The translations under genes and the position numbers were made by a program. The notes under the pieces are model-generated. The model had not been told where the DNA came from, did no database searches, and saw nothing but the letters and a program-made list of their open reading frames with translations. From the NCBI RefSeq assembly GCF_030552475.1, contig NZ_JAUPED010000021.1:1-47471 (forward strand): a stretch of 47,471 bases of DNA, given 5' to 3'. Origin of the DNA: Mariniflexile sp. AS56. GTDB lineage: Bacteria > Bacteroidota > Bacteroidia > Flavobacteriales > Flavobacteriaceae. Positions 33,200 through 42,016 of the stretch are shown piece by piece; position 1 is the first letter of the stretch; each line of letters opens with the position of its first letter.

Positions 33200-33763
33200 A
33201 TGGCTCGAAAAAAAGCATATATAGAAGAAGAGGTTATTGAAAAAGCGATGGGCCTATTTTGGCGCAACGGCTACGAATCTACTTCTATGCAAATGCTTGA
33301 AAAAGAAATGGGCATTAATAAGTTTTCCATTTACTCTAGTTTTGGAAGTAAACAGGGTGTATTTCTGGAAAGCTTAAAAAATTATAACAAGAAAATACAC
33401 GTTATTTTCGACAAATTTAAAAACGCCAACAATGGCGTTCAAGACATTAAAGATTTTTTCTATGATTCTGTACATATTAGTAATCTAGAAGGCAATCATA
33501 AAGGTTGCTTGGTTACAAATACTTACAATGAATTTTCTGAAAGTGACGATCCGTTAATATCAAATCAAATGGCAGCATTCATGGATAATGTTAAAACATT
33601 ATTTATAGAAAAATTAAGCATGGACGGAACTAAAGATGAAGAAACCATAAAGAAACAAGCTAATTTTTTACTATTAGCCAAACATGGTTTAGCCGCAGCA
33701 ACACGTGTTAATACACAAAAAGAAATTGAAGATTATATAGAAATGACCTTCATGAATATATAA
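33200..33763 (+). CDS. TetR/AcrR family transcriptional regulator
   Basis: The 187-residue regulator has an N-terminal helix-turn-helix (YIEEEVIEKAMGLFWRNGYE, TSMQMLEKEMGINKFSIYSSFGSK) and a ligand-binding C-terminal region (about 50-187). The opening resembles the YxaF/LmrA-type TetR group (NGYESTSMQ). It is preceded and followed by identical 19-bp sites, which make it the likely repressor of itself and of the downstream genes at 33839-36191. The inducer is unknown; the neighbours suggest a reactive small molecule. Confidence 0.92.
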   Translation: MARKKAYIEEEVIEKAMGLFWRNGYESTSMQMLEKEMGINKFSIYSSFGSKQGVFLESLKNYNKKIHVIFDKFKNANNGVQDIKDFFYDSVHISNLEGNHKGCLVTNTYNEFSESDDPLISNQMAAFMDNVKTLFIEKLSMDGTKDEETIKKQANFLLLAKHGLAAATRVNTQKEIEDYIEMTFMNI

Positions 33764-33779
33764 ACATTTTTTTACCTAA

Positions 33780-33801
33780 TAACTAACCGATTGTTTAGTT
33801 A
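33780..33801 (+). promoter_or_regulatory. TetR operator (site B) before the CMD-family gene
   Basis: TAACTAACCGATTG, then TTTAGTTA, gives 22 bases with TAACTAA at one end and TTTAGTTA at the other. The central 19 bases are identical to site A at 33161-33179. It ends 37 bases before the start codon of the gene at 33839. Confidence 0.78.
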
Positions 33802-33838
33802 TTTAATACTAATTACAAATTTTAAAATAGAATAGATT

Positions 33839-34402
33839 ATGACAACATTAAAAATTCACAACATCGAATCGGCTCCAGAAGCTAGCAAACCATTATTAGA
33901 AAAATCTCAAAAAGCATACGGAATGATACCTGGCTTACACGGTGTACTAGCAGGTGCTCCAGGCGCACTAGATGCTTACCAAATAATACATGAGTTATTT
34001 GTTAACTCATCATTTAATGAAGAAGAATTAACCGTAGTTTGGCAATCTATAAACGTTGAACACGCGTGTCATTATTGTGTACCTGCACATACTGGCATTG
34101 CAAAAATGATGAAGGTTGATGAAGCCATTACCGCTGCATTACGTAACGAAACACCTCTTGAAAACCCAAAATTAGAAGCTTTACGTACTATGACTTTAAC
34201 GATTGTTCGTAATCGTGGTAATGTAACAGCACAAGATTTAGAAGCTTTCTATGCTGCAGGTTACGAAGAAAGACAAGTTTTAGAAATCATTTTAGGAGTA
34301 TCTCAAAAAGTGATTAGTAACTATACAAACCATATAGCAAATACGCCCGTAGACGCAGCTTTTAAAAGCTTTGCATGGGAAAAAGGGAATGTGGCAAAAT
34401 AA
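33839..34402 (+). CDS. Carboxymuconolactone decarboxylase family (AhpD-like) protein
   Basis: The 187-residue all-helical protein carries NVEHACHYCVPAHTG, with Glu 74, Cys 77, Cys 80 and His 84. This is the CxxC-x3-H centre of AhpD-like peroxidase or disulfide reductase members. It is therefore more likely a thiol-based antioxidant or detoxifying enzyme than a true decarboxylase. It is the first gene under operator B and is followed by EthD and DsbA-like genes. Confidence 0.88.
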   Translation: MTTLKIHNIESAPEASKPLLEKSQKAYGMIPGLHGVLAGAPGALDAYQIIHELFVNSSFNEEELTVVWQSINVEHACHYCVPAHTGIAKMMKVDEAITAALRNETPLENPKLEALRTMTLTIVRNRGNVTAQDLEAFYAAGYEERQVLEIILGVSQKVISNYTNHIANTPVDAAFKSFAWEKGNVAK

Positions 34403-34420
34403 AACCACAGATTGATAGCC

Positions 34421-34455
34421 ATAAACCTTCCGCTGTTTTTTAGGCGGGAGGTTTA
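34421..34455 (+). terminator. Hairpin between CMD-family and EthD genes
   Basis: ATAAACCTTCCGC (34421-34433) pairs with GCGGGAGGTTTAT (34443-34455) with one G-U pair. The T-run after it is short. It may reduce rather than stop transcription into the EthD gene. Confidence 0.55.
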
Positions 34456-34471
34456 TTTATAACTAAAAAAC

Positions 34472-34780
34472 ATGATTAAACTAACAGTAATGTATCCAAA
34501 TACCCCAGATACAACGTTCAATAAAACCTATTACACAAACCAACACAGTCAATTACTGTCTGATTTGTTGGGTGACGCCATCCTATCTTCCGATATTAAT
34601 TTCGGGTTAACAGGAGCTTCACCAGAATTACCAGCTCCTTATGTGATTATTTCAAACCTCGTTTTTGAATCTTTGGAGTCATTTCAACAATCTTTTGGCG
34701 CTCATACTGAAGTTATTTTAGCAGATCTTCCTAACTTTACGAACGTGCAACCGCAAGTTCAAATTAGCGAAATCTTATAA
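34472..34780 (+). CDS. EthD domain-containing protein
   Basis: The 102-residue protein is a single dimeric alpha-beta barrel EthD domain: VMYPNTPDTTFNKTYYTNQH near the start and FESLESFQQSFGAH near the end. No signal peptide is present. EthD-like proteins are involved in breakdown of ethers or other xenobiotics in some operons, but catalytic details are unclear. It belongs with the TetR cassette by position. Confidence 0.85.
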   Translation: MIKLTVMYPNTPDTTFNKTYYTNQHSQLLSDLLGDAILSSDINFGLTGASPELPAPYVIISNLVFESLESFQQSFGAHTEVILADLPNFTNVQPQVQISEIL

Positions 34781-34807
34781 AATAGGTTTCACTCTAAATA
34801 CGATATT

Positions 34808-35455
34808 ATGAAAGAAAAATTAAAAATAGACATCGTTTCAGATGTGGTGTGCCCTTGGTGCACCATTGGCTATAAACGCTTAGAAAAAGCCATTTCAGAA
34901 TTAGGCCTTCAAGACCAAGTAGAGATTGAATGGCAACCTTTTGAGTTGAACCCACACATGCCTGCAGAAGGTCAAAATGTACAAGAACATATTGCAGAAA
35001 AATATGGTTCTACCTTAGAACAGCAAAAAGAATCTCAAGAACACATGGCAGAAGCTGGTGCTGAACTTGGTTTTACCTTTGACTATTTTGACGACATGCG
35101 CATGTCCAACACATTAGAAGCTCATATTTTATTAGAATATGCCAAAGCTTTTGGGAAGCAAACCGAGTTAAAAATGCGTTTAACAACAGCTTTTTTCAGT
35201 GAAAGAAAAGATGTATCAAAAAGAGACGTCTTAAAGGAAGCTTTACTGGATATTGGTTTAAATGCAGAAGAAGCATTAGCTAAGTTAGATAGTGACGATG
35301 CACGCTATGAAGTAAAAACGAAAGAAGCTTACTGGCAAAATATGGGTGTAAAATCGGTACCAACCATTGTTTTTAACAGAAAAAGTGCTGTAACTGGTGC
35401 ACAACCAGTGGATGTATTCAAACAAGTATTGTCTGAACTTACAGCTGAAGCCTAA
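34808..35455 (+). CDS. DsbA family oxidoreductase, FrnE-like
   Basis: The 215-residue protein has a thioredoxin fold with an inserted helical domain. The active site is SDVVCPWCTIGYKRL (Cys 15 and 18), and the cis-Pro loop is VKSVPTIVFN. No signal peptide is present, so it acts in the cytoplasm, like FrnE and related polyketide or glutathione-linked isomerases. It lies 27 bases after EthD and 28 before the HAD gene and probably shares their transcript. Confidence 0.9.
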   Translation: MKEKLKIDIVSDVVCPWCTIGYKRLEKAISELGLQDQVEIEWQPFELNPHMPAEGQNVQEHIAEKYGSTLEQQKESQEHMAEAGAELGFTFDYFDDMRMSNTLEAHILLEYAKAFGKQTELKMRLTTAFFSERKDVSKRDVLKEALLDIGLNAEEALAKLDSDDARYEVKTKEAYWQNMGVKSVPTIVFNRKSAVTGAQPVDVFKQVLSELTAEA

Positions 35456-35483
35456 AAACCAAACCCTTATAAAAATAAGACCC

Positions 35484-36191
35484 ATGGAACCTACAGGAAA
35501 CCATAAAGAATTACAACGCCCAAAAGTGTTGTTTTTTGATGTAAATGAAACACTTTTAGATCTTACCAACATGAAAAAAAAGGTTGGTGACGCTTTAGGC
35601 GGAAGAGAGGATTTGTTATCATTATGGTTTACCACCATGTTGCACTATTCTTTAGTAACATCGGCTAGTGGACAGTATGAACATTTCGGTCATATTGGTG
35701 CTGCAACCCTGCAAATGGTTGCCGCCAATAATAACATCGTGATTTCTGAAGATGAAGCCCGAAAAACAGTTACCGAAGGTTTACAAGGTTTACCTGCGCA
35801 CCCCGAAGTAAAAGCGGCTTTAACACAATTAAAAAATGCTGGTTACAAATTAGTTTCTTTTACCAATTCATCCAATGAGGGCGTAAAAAAACAATTTGAA
35901 AGTGCTGGTTTAACCGATTATTTTGACGCACGCTTAAGCATTGAATCTGTTGGAAAATTCAAACCCTTTACAAACACTTACGCATGGGCCGCCGAACAAA
36001 TGGGCGAAAAACCAGAAGCATGCATGCTCATTGCAGCACATGGTTGGGATGTTGCCGGAGCCCTCTGGGCAGGTTGGCGTGCTGCCTTTGTAAGCAGACC
36101 TGGGCAACAACTTTTTCCTTTGGCGCCTAAAACAGAAATTGTAGCTTCCAATTTAAAAAAGGTTGCCGATATTCTTATAACTTACAAATAG
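35484..36191 (+). CDS. HAD superfamily hydrolase, haloacid dehalogenase type II-like
   Basis: I start at ATG 35484 (MEPTGNHKELQRPKVLFFDV), giving 235 residues. An upstream start at 35397 overlaps the DsbA-like gene and adds no family-like sequence. HAD motif I is FFDVNETLLDL (nucleophile Asp 19), motif II VSFTNSSNEG, motif III KFKP and motif IV AAHGWDVAGA. The type II pattern (FDVNETLLDL, SIESVGKFKP) resembles 2-haloacid dehalogenases, but the substrate is not proven. It is the last gene of the cassette under the TetR operator. Confidence 0.88.
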   Translation: MEPTGNHKELQRPKVLFFDVNETLLDLTNMKKKVGDALGGREDLLSLWFTTMLHYSLVTSASGQYEHFGHIGAATLQMVAANNNIVISEDEARKTVTEGLQGLPAHPEVKAALTQLKNAGYKLVSFTNSSNEGVKKQFESAGLTDYFDARLSIESVGKFKPFTNTYAWAAEQMGEKPEACMLIAAHGWDVAGALWAGWRAAFVSRPGQQLFPLAPKTEIVASNLKKVADILITYK

Positions 36192-36224
36192 TATATAATA
36201 CCCTTTTCCGCTTCGTAATTTAGC

Positions 36225-36232
36225 TACTTTTG
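36225..36232 (+). promoter_or_regulatory. Putative -7 box for the MBL hydrolase gene
   Basis: TACTTTTG fits the TAnnTTTG consensus and lies about 77 bases before the start codon. The -33 region is only T-rich, with no clear TTG. No copy of the 19-bp TetR site is present here. Confidence 0.45.
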
Positions 36233-36308
36233 CGTTCTCGTAATGAACCCATAAGTGACTAAGGCTGCATTTTTCATGAAATGATGAGGTCTGAATTCAA
36301 ATAACCAC

Positions 36309-37442
36309 ATGATAAAAAAAGTTGTAAAAATGACGACCATCACCATATTAGCATTCGTAGGCTTCTTAGTAATAGCCTATATCCTTTTTACAAACTTCTA
36401 CCCTAGTTTTGGTGGTAAAATATCGAAAGAGCGCCACGTTATTTATGTTCAATCGGAACAATTTAGAGATGGAAAATTCAACAATACTCGTCCTGTTCCT
36501 AAAGATTTAAGTTTTACTGAAACTTTAAAACTTGCCTATACCTTTTTCACAACTAAAGTTCCTAACGGTCGCCCTAAACAAAACTTAGATGTAAAAAAAC
36601 TGGATTCCACCCGGGTTGCAAATTACAGCAATAAGGCCAGAATGGTTTGGTTTGGACATTCGTCATTTCTCCTTCAAATGGAACATAAAAATATTTTAAT
36701 AGACCCTATGTTTGGGAAAGTGGCGGCACCTCACCCCCTTTTAGGCGCTAACAGATTTAATACAGAGTTTCCCTTAGAAGTAGATAAGTTACCACAAATT
36801 GATGCTGTTATTTTTTCGCATGACCATTACGACCATTTAGACTATGAAACCGTTCTGAAAATAAAAGACAAAACTGGGCATTTCTTTGTTCCGCTTGGCG
36901 TCGGTGCCCATTTAGAAGCTTGGGGTGTTCCTAAAACTAAAATCACCGAATTAGACTGGTGGCAAGAAACTACTTTTGGAGACTTAACCTTTGCATGTAC
37001 ACCTGCACAGCATTTTTCAGGTAGAAGTTTTAATAATGCACAAAGCACCTTATGGTGTTCGTGGGTGATACAGTCTAAAACTGAAAACATTTATTTTAGC
37101 GGAGACAGCGGTTATGCGCCACACTTTAAAGAAATTGGCGACAAATACGGTCCTTTTGATTTAGCTTTAATGGAATGTGGGCAGTACAATAATATGTGGG
37201 CAGATATCCATATGATGCCCGAAGAAACAGCACAAGCAGGCTTAGATGTAAAAGCTAAAAAAATAATGCCTATTCACTGGGGCGGATTTAAATTAGCATT
37301 GCATGATTGGACAGATCCTATAAAACGGGTACAAGCCAAAGCCAACGAATTAAACCTGATGCTTATTACCCCAGAAATTGGTGAAGACATTCGTGTTAGT
37401 GATTTAGATAACCCTTATACAAATTGGTGGGAAGGAAAGTAA
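36309..37442 (+). CDS. Membrane-anchored MBL-fold metallo-hydrolase (NAPE-PLD/UlaG-like)
   Basis: The 377-residue protein has an N-terminal membrane anchor (about 10-30). The metallo-beta-lactamase domain has the metal motif FSHDHYDHLDY (His 171, Asp 172, His 173, Asp 175, His 176), with MVWFGHSSFLLQ and ILIDPMF before it and YFSGDSGYAP and IMPIHWGGFKLALHDW after. This layout is that of the NAPE-PLD / UlaG-like group, often acting on phosphoesters or lactones. It is convergent with the response-regulator gene, seven bases away. Confidence 0.87.
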   Translation: MIKKVVKMTTITILAFVGFLVIAYILFTNFYPSFGGKISKERHVIYVQSEQFRDGKFNNTRPVPKDLSFTETLKLAYTFFTTKVPNGRPKQNLDVKKLDSTRVANYSNKARMVWFGHSSFLLQMEHKNILIDPMFGKVAAPHPLLGANRFNTEFPLEVDKLPQIDAVIFSHDHYDHLDYETVLKIKDKTGHFFVPLGVGAHLEAWGVPKTKITELDWWQETTFGDLTFACTPAQHFSGRSFNNAQSTLWCSWVIQSKTENIYFSGDSGYAPHFKEIGDKYGPFDLALMECGQYNNMWADIHMMPEETAQAGLDVKAKKIMPIHWGGFKLALHDWTDPIKRVQAKANELNLMLITPEIGEDIRVSDLDNPYTNWWEGK

Positions 37443-37449
37443 TAACATA

Positions 37450-38205
37450 TTACTCCAACCACGTCTTGAAATCCTTAACCCGTTCGCGAGCAACAATAAC
37501 ATCTTCTTCATTATAAGAGTTTAGCTTTATTTGTAAACGCGAATTGGTATAGCTCACCATATCTTTAATGGCATTAATGTTTACAAAGAATTTTCTATTA
37601 ATACGGAAAAAGGTTTGTGGCTCTAGTTCGTTTTCCAATAATTCTAAAGTAGTGTCTAATAAATAATTCCTACCTTCTGTGGTGTGCAAATACGTGCCTT
37701 TATTTTCACTGTAAAAACATTCAATCTCGTCTATATTTACAAGTTTTAAATGCTGACCAACCTTTACCGAAAAGCGCTTTTTATACTCCCGGTCTATGGG
37801 GTTAACGAGTAGTTTCTTGATATCATTAAAATCTAAAGTAACGGCTTGTTTTTGCGGTAAGCGTTCCTGGTATTTTTTAACGGCATTTTCTAAATCGTAA
37901 TCATCAATGGGTTTCAGTAAATAGTCTATACTGTTTAGTTTGAAAGCCCGCAACGCATATTCATCATAAGCTGTCGTGAAAATAACGGCCGATTTTATTT
38001 CAATAGCTTCAAAAATTTCAAACGAAAGTCCGTCGCTTAATTGAATATCAAGAAAAATTAAATCGGGATGTGGGTTATTATTAAACCATTCAATCGCTTC
38101 TTCTACGGAATGCAACATGGTTTCTGCTTCTATGTTTAAAACACTCAGCATGCGCTGTAAACGTCTTGCTGATGGTTTTTCGTCTTCTATAATGATGGTT
38201 TTCAT
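37450..38205 (-). CDS. LytTR response regulator
   Basis: The 251-residue protein has a receiver domain (1-120; IIIEDEKPSARRL, phosphoacceptor Asp 53 in LIFLDIQLSDG). A C-terminal LytTR DNA-binding domain follows (about 145-250; FRINRKFFVNINAIKDMV). It is encoded next to the 2TM proteins and the histidine kinase and is very probably their partner. The target genes are unknown. Confidence 0.94.
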   Translation of the reverse strand: MKTIIIEDEKPSARRLQRMLSVLNIEAETMLHSVEEAIEWFNNNPHPDLIFLDIQLSDGLSFEIFEAIEIKSAVIFTTAYDEYALRAFKLNSIDYLLKPIDDYDLENAVKKYQERLPQKQAVTLDFNDIKKLLVNPIDREYKKRFSVKVGQHLKLVNIDEIECFYSENKGTYLHTTEGRNYLLDTTLELLENELEPQTFFRINRKFFVNINAIKDMVSYTNSRLQIKLNSYNEEDVIVARERVKDFKTWLE

Positions 38206-38280
38206 GCGTTGGTGTTAATTTGTTTTTTTTTCAAAGTTGTAAAAGAATAAGGTTTTAAAGTTACAAAGTCTCAAATCGTT

Positions 38281-38341
38281 ACTGAATACTGAAACTGCTT
38301 ACTGCCACTGAACACTGCGACTCAATACTGCAACTGTTCAC
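38281..38341. repeat. Degenerate short tandem repeat (ACTG-rich)
   Basis: A run of imperfect units such as TACTGAATACTGAAACTGC, CACTGAACACTGCGACT and CAATACTGCAACTGTTCACT, about 10-20 bases each. It sits between the 2TM gene and the response regulator, in the probable leader of the latter. It encodes nothing. Confidence 0.65.
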
Positions 38342-38348
38342 TAAAACC

Positions 38349-38660
38349 TCACTTCCAAGGTTTCTTATCCTTTTCCATAAGTTCTTTAATTTTACGTTCT
38401 TCCCAGTCCTTACCCAACATATAATTCGGCACAAAAACAGATACACCATGCGCCACTAAACCAATGCCCCAAAAAAACAAGGTTGTAAAATTATGCCATT
38501 GAAAATAGCTTTCCCCAGCATCTAAATTTTGAATATTAACAACCACTATCATCATATTAATAACTACGTACACTATCGCATGGGAGTAGAAACCTCTAAT
38601 ACGTTTTACGCGTTTTGCAGCACGCTCATAACGGTCTTTATCTATATAATTGCTTTCCAT
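38349..38660 (-). CDS. 2TM domain-containing membrane protein
   Basis: The 103-residue protein is one 2TM domain: a basic start (RYERAAKRVKRIRGFYSHAI), two membrane helices (about 24-46 and 60-82) and the ending MLGKDWEERKIKELM. It is a paralogue of the last 100 residues of the kinase directly upstream. Its ATG overlaps the kinase stop by one base (TAATG), which suggests coupled translation. It probably helps sensing or kinase localisation. Confidence 0.88.
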   Translation of the reverse strand: MESNYIDKDRYERAAKRVKRIRGFYSHAIVYVVINMMIVVVNIQNLDAGESYFQWHNFTTLFFWGIGLVAHGVSVFVPNYMLGKDWEERKIKELMEKDKKPWK

Positions 38661-39997
38661 TATTTCCAGGTTTTATGATTTGACGATTCTTCTTTTTCTA
38701 AAATTTCTTGAATTTTACGTTCTTCCCACGATTTTCCGTATCCAAAAATACCAAAGGCGTGAAACGTTAAACCCATGCCCCACCCTAACATCGGGAACCA
38801 AAACCATTGATAACCCCACGAGGTCCTGTAGTTTATAAATATTAAAAAAGGGATGACGATGCAATAGGATAGTAAATTTGAATAAAAGCCTTTAATTTCT
38901 TGTACGCGTTTTTTGGCTTTGTAATAAGCATCTTGTTCGTTGTAATTTTGATTGGTTTCCATGTTGTAAATTTGTTTAGTAAGCATTGGTATGGCTACAG
39001 AGAACCGGTTTGCTTCTTTGTTAATATCTATTTTTTTTGTGGTTAATAAGTCGTAACGCTGCATGATGTTATTTAAACCTACACCACTACTTTTTTTAAC
39101 TATTTGTTTAATTTGTAAATTATTTTCAACCACCAAACGGTCACCGGCTTCGTAAATTTTAATGTGCAATGGCTTGCTTGATGTGACAATGTTGTGCTTT
39201 ACTGCATTTTCTAAAAGCAGTTGTAAGGATAACGGAACTACTTTGCTTTCTGGGTTGTTTGCGTTTTCAGGAATATCGAAAATAATACTGTCTTCAAATC
39301 GCATTTTTAATAGTGACATGTAGGTTTTAGCAAATTCCAATTCCTCGTCAACAGATACCAACTCCTTATTTTTTTGTTCTAAAACATAGCGGTATACTTT
39401 AGAGAGTGACGTTGTAAACTTTTGGGCGTTTACCGGATTCTCTTCAATTAAACTCGTTAGTACATTCAAACTATTAAACAGAAAATGCGGATCTAACTGG
39501 TTTTTTAAAGCATCGAACTTGGCACTTGCCGTACCAGCAATAACCTTTTGTTCCTTTATTTTGTTTTGTTGATACCTGTTATAGAAATACACAAAGTGAA
39601 AAATAATAACAATGGTTAAGGTGATCCACAATCCAAACTGGTAGTATGCGAATTTTTCATGCGCTATAAATTCTTGAAACGAACCGCCATAAAACACAAT
39701 GGATGTAAACCCTCTAAGAAAAAACAAGCCTAATAAAGTTAATACTGTAGATCCCGCAATACCAATAACAATCCGTTTAATCCGGTCTGTTTTATCCCAT
39801 TGGCGACATTCCAAATAATCGAAAAAAGACATATTACCAAAGCCCAAAACAAAACTGTATAATTGGTAAAGTGAAAAATTGATTAAAAATTCGTTTACAC
39901 TTTCAAAATTAAAGCCACCAGACAAGGCGTTGCCAATTACAAAAACAGCACAACCTATTATAAAACTTAAAATAATTGATTTTTTTATTTTTTTCAT
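38660..39997 (-). CDS. LytS/YehU-type histidine kinase with C-terminal 2TM domain
   Basis: I start at ATG 39997 (MKKIKKSIILSFII), 445 residues; an ATG at 40030 would add 11 polar residues. About four membrane helices (8-140) precede a His_kinase domain with DPHFLFNSLN (His 171) and ATP-binding motifs LLLENAVKHN and GVGLNNIMQRY. The kinase part ends near VAIPML. It then continues through a short linker into a complete 2TM domain starting METNQNYNEQDAYY (ATG at 38962). That internal ATG could also give a separate 100-residue protein. Partner: the LytTR regulator at 37450. Confidence 0.9.
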   Translation of the reverse strand: MKKIKKSIILSFIIGCAVFVIGNALSGGFNFESVNEFLINFSLYQLYSFVLGFGNMSFFDYLECRQWDKTDRIKRIVIGIAGSTVLTLLGLFFLRGFTSIVFYGGSFQEFIAHEKFAYYQFGLWITLTIVIIFHFVYFYNRYQQNKIKEQKVIAGTASAKFDALKNQLDPHFLFNSLNVLTSLIEENPVNAQKFTTSLSKVYRYVLEQKNKELVSVDEELEFAKTYMSLLKMRFEDSIIFDIPENANNPESKVVPLSLQLLLENAVKHNIVTSSKPLHIKIYEAGDRLVVENNLQIKQIVKKSSGVGLNNIMQRYDLLTTKKIDINKEANRFSVAIPMLTKQIYNMETNQNYNEQDAYYKAKKRVQEIKGFYSNLLSYCIVIPFLIFINYRTSWGYQWFWFPMLGWGMGLTFHAFGIFGYGKSWEERKIQEILEKEESSNHKTWK

Positions 39998-40100
39998 CTG
40001 GTTATATTCTTTGCTTTTAATTGGAAACATTTAGCTTCCTTTTAATCAATTCTTTGGGCATCGAGAACTCGTTATATATGGTTCCTAACTTTGTTTTAAA

Positions 40101-40721
40101 CTATTTACACGATTCTAATAACATAACAACACGATCTTTTCCCCAATTTGGACTAAACGGTGTTTCAGGTTTAAAGTTAGCAAAAAGTTCTAAAGCGCGT
40201 TCTAAATCCTTACAGAATGGCTTCGTATCTTGTCCAAAATACTTAGCACTCCCCATGTTCCACTCCGCTTTACTGTAAACAACTCGTGGGTTTTCTGGTG
40301 CTATCATTTCTGCTTTTGTGTATAATTCTACAACTTTGCCTGACAACGTCATTCCATACGTTGCCCCATCAAAAGACACCCAAGCGGTATGCAATAAGGC
40401 TTGAAGCACTAAAATTTCCGGATTGTTTTTAGAGATCGCTGTGGCATCGTTCAAAAAATCTTGAGCCTTTTTAAGTTGAGCCGTTAATTTTTCCTCATTC
40501 GTTTCCCCAAAACTACTAACAATATTAATTTGGGCAGCGTAATATGAGGGCAACCAATTATCGGGTTCTGCTTTTGCGATGCGTTCAAACAAATTAGATG
40601 CTTCGGTTGGGTTGTTGCTTCCCCAAAGTTCAAAGGCTTTTTGCATACCTTGTTCGTAATTAGTTTGTGCTGTTGTTATGGCTGAAACTAGAATTGCTGT
40701 GATGATGATTAAATTTTTCAT
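40101..40721 (-). CDS. Secreted TPR-like protein, function unknown
   Basis: The 206-residue protein has a signal peptide (1-18, ending ITTAQ) and helical repeat-like segments. The pattern AFELWGSNNPTEASNLFERI and KAEMIAPENPRVVYSKAEW resembles TPR units, which bind partner proteins. It should be exported to the periplasm. It lies 10 bases downstream of the DUF2141 gene, so the two are probably one transcript. The specific role is not known. Confidence 0.72.
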   Translation of the reverse strand: MKNLIIITAILVSAITTAQTNYEQGMQKAFELWGSNNPTEASNLFERIAKAEPDNWLPSYYAAQINIVSSFGETNEEKLTAQLKKAQDFLNDATAISKNNPEILVLQALLHTAWVSFDGATYGMTLSGKVVELYTKAEMIAPENPRVVYSKAEWNMGSAKYFGQDTKPFCKDLERALELFANFKPETPFSPNWGKDRVVMLLESCK

Positions 40722-40731
40722 GAGTTTATAT

Positions 40732-41157
40732 TTAAAGTCTTATTTGTTGAATAATTGATTCATTATTTATTTGAAATTTGGCATCTTCCCATTTTGGAGG
40801 TCCCATAAAACCTTTTGCATTGTTGGAACAACCGTAATCTTCTTTAGGAATTCCGAAAATTATCGTATCAAATTTTCGGTTATCATTTTCATCATGAAAC
40901 ATAGAAACCGCATAAGTACCATTTGGAACATCTTTAAAGGTTATGGTACAACTATTGTTCTCAATTTTTTTAATGCCACTTTTAATGCCTTTAGCTAAAA
41001 AGGTGGATTTTGAATTGTAAAGTGCCACAAACACTTTTCCGTTGTTACTATCTAAATTTGAAATAACGACAGTCACATCGTTTTGTTTTGATTCCTGAGC
41101 GCTTAAGGCAATAACACTGAAAAGCGATAAAAAAATTATTTTAATTAGATTTTTCAT
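40732..41157 (-). CDS. DUF2141 domain-containing exported protein
   Basis: The 141-residue protein has a signal peptide (1-20) and a DUF2141 domain: VVISNLDSNNGKVFVALYNS, FKDVPNGTYAVSMFHDENDN and the ending KWEDAKFQI. The domain has an Ig-like beta fold of unknown function. It is the first gene of a pair with the TPR-like protein and is divergent from the Crp/Fnr-like regulator. Confidence 0.88.
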   Translation of the reverse strand: MKNLIKIIFLSLFSVIALSAQESKQNDVTVVISNLDSNNGKVFVALYNSKSTFLAKGIKSGIKKIENNSCTITFKDVPNGTYAVSMFHDENDNRKFDTIIFGIPKEDYGCSNNAKGFMGPPKWEDAKFQINNESIIQQIRL

Positions 41158-41382
41158 GATGGCGTAGTTTTAAGTTCTGATACAAATATCTAACAGCATC
41201 ACTGATTTTTAAAAAGCGACTTACCCAATTGTAATTTTTCGGGGATGAAATGTGCAAACCGCTTCATTTCACAAAAACCCCGAGTTGATTTAATAGAATA
41301 AAGCAACTATATTCGTTTTACCTTCGATAAAAAAAGCATTTTTCATAAATTGACAGGTATTGAAAACAAGCACCAAGATAAA

Positions 41383-41976
41383 ATGAGCTCCGGGAAATTT
41401 TTAACATACATCGCTTCACATTTAAATAGAGATGAAGCTGAAATTTCGAGCATCGTTGCCAGTTGTTCATTTAAAAATGTAAAAAAGGGCAGCTATCTTT
41501 TACAAGCGAATGAACATTGTAACCATGGCTTTTTTGTTGAAACAGGCCTTTTAAGACAATATTCTATTGATAAAAAAGGAAAGGAACACACCATCTCGTT
41601 CGTTCCTGAAGATTGGTTTGTAACCGATAGGGACAGTGTGTTTTTCAACAGGCCATCAAAATATTTTATACAAGCACAAGAAGATAGCCAAGTGGTGTTG
41701 ATAGACCAGAATTATGAAAAATTAATGTCTGAGAAAATCCCCAATTTTGCCGAGTTCAACAACAGGTTACTACATAACCACATTAGCCAACTGCAAGAAC
41801 GCATCGACCTCCTTTTAGGCGCTACGGCAAAAGAACGGTATTTACATTTCATAAAAATGTACCCAGATATTTTACTGCGTGTACCACAAACCATGGTGGC
41901 TTCTTATTTAGGTATAACCCCCGAAGGTTTAAGTCGGGTTCGGAAAGATTTAGCTCTAAAAAACTTCAAAAAATAG
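41383..41976 (+). CDS. Crp/Fnr family transcriptional regulator
   Basis: I start at ATG 41383 (MSSGKFLTYIASHLNRDEAE), 197 residues; a TTG at 41350 adds only polar residues. A cyclic-nucleotide-binding-type fold (about 20-125; KKGSYLLQANEHCNHGFFVETG) is followed by a winged helix (RVPQTMVASYLGITPEGLSRVRK). Effector residues of true CRP are not conserved, as in many Bacteroidota members. Its neighbour downstream is pirin, and a link is possible. Confidence 0.9.
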   Translation: MSSGKFLTYIASHLNRDEAEISSIVASCSFKNVKKGSYLLQANEHCNHGFFVETGLLRQYSIDKKGKEHTISFVPEDWFVTDRDSVFFNRPSKYFIQAQEDSQVVLIDQNYEKLMSEKIPNFAEFNNRLLHNHISQLQERIDLLLGATAKERYLHFIKMYPDILLRVPQTMVASYLGITPEGLSRVRKDLALKNFKK

Positions 41977-42016
41977 TTTCTTAACATAGATCAATGCACA
42001 ACCGTTTTAATGGCTC

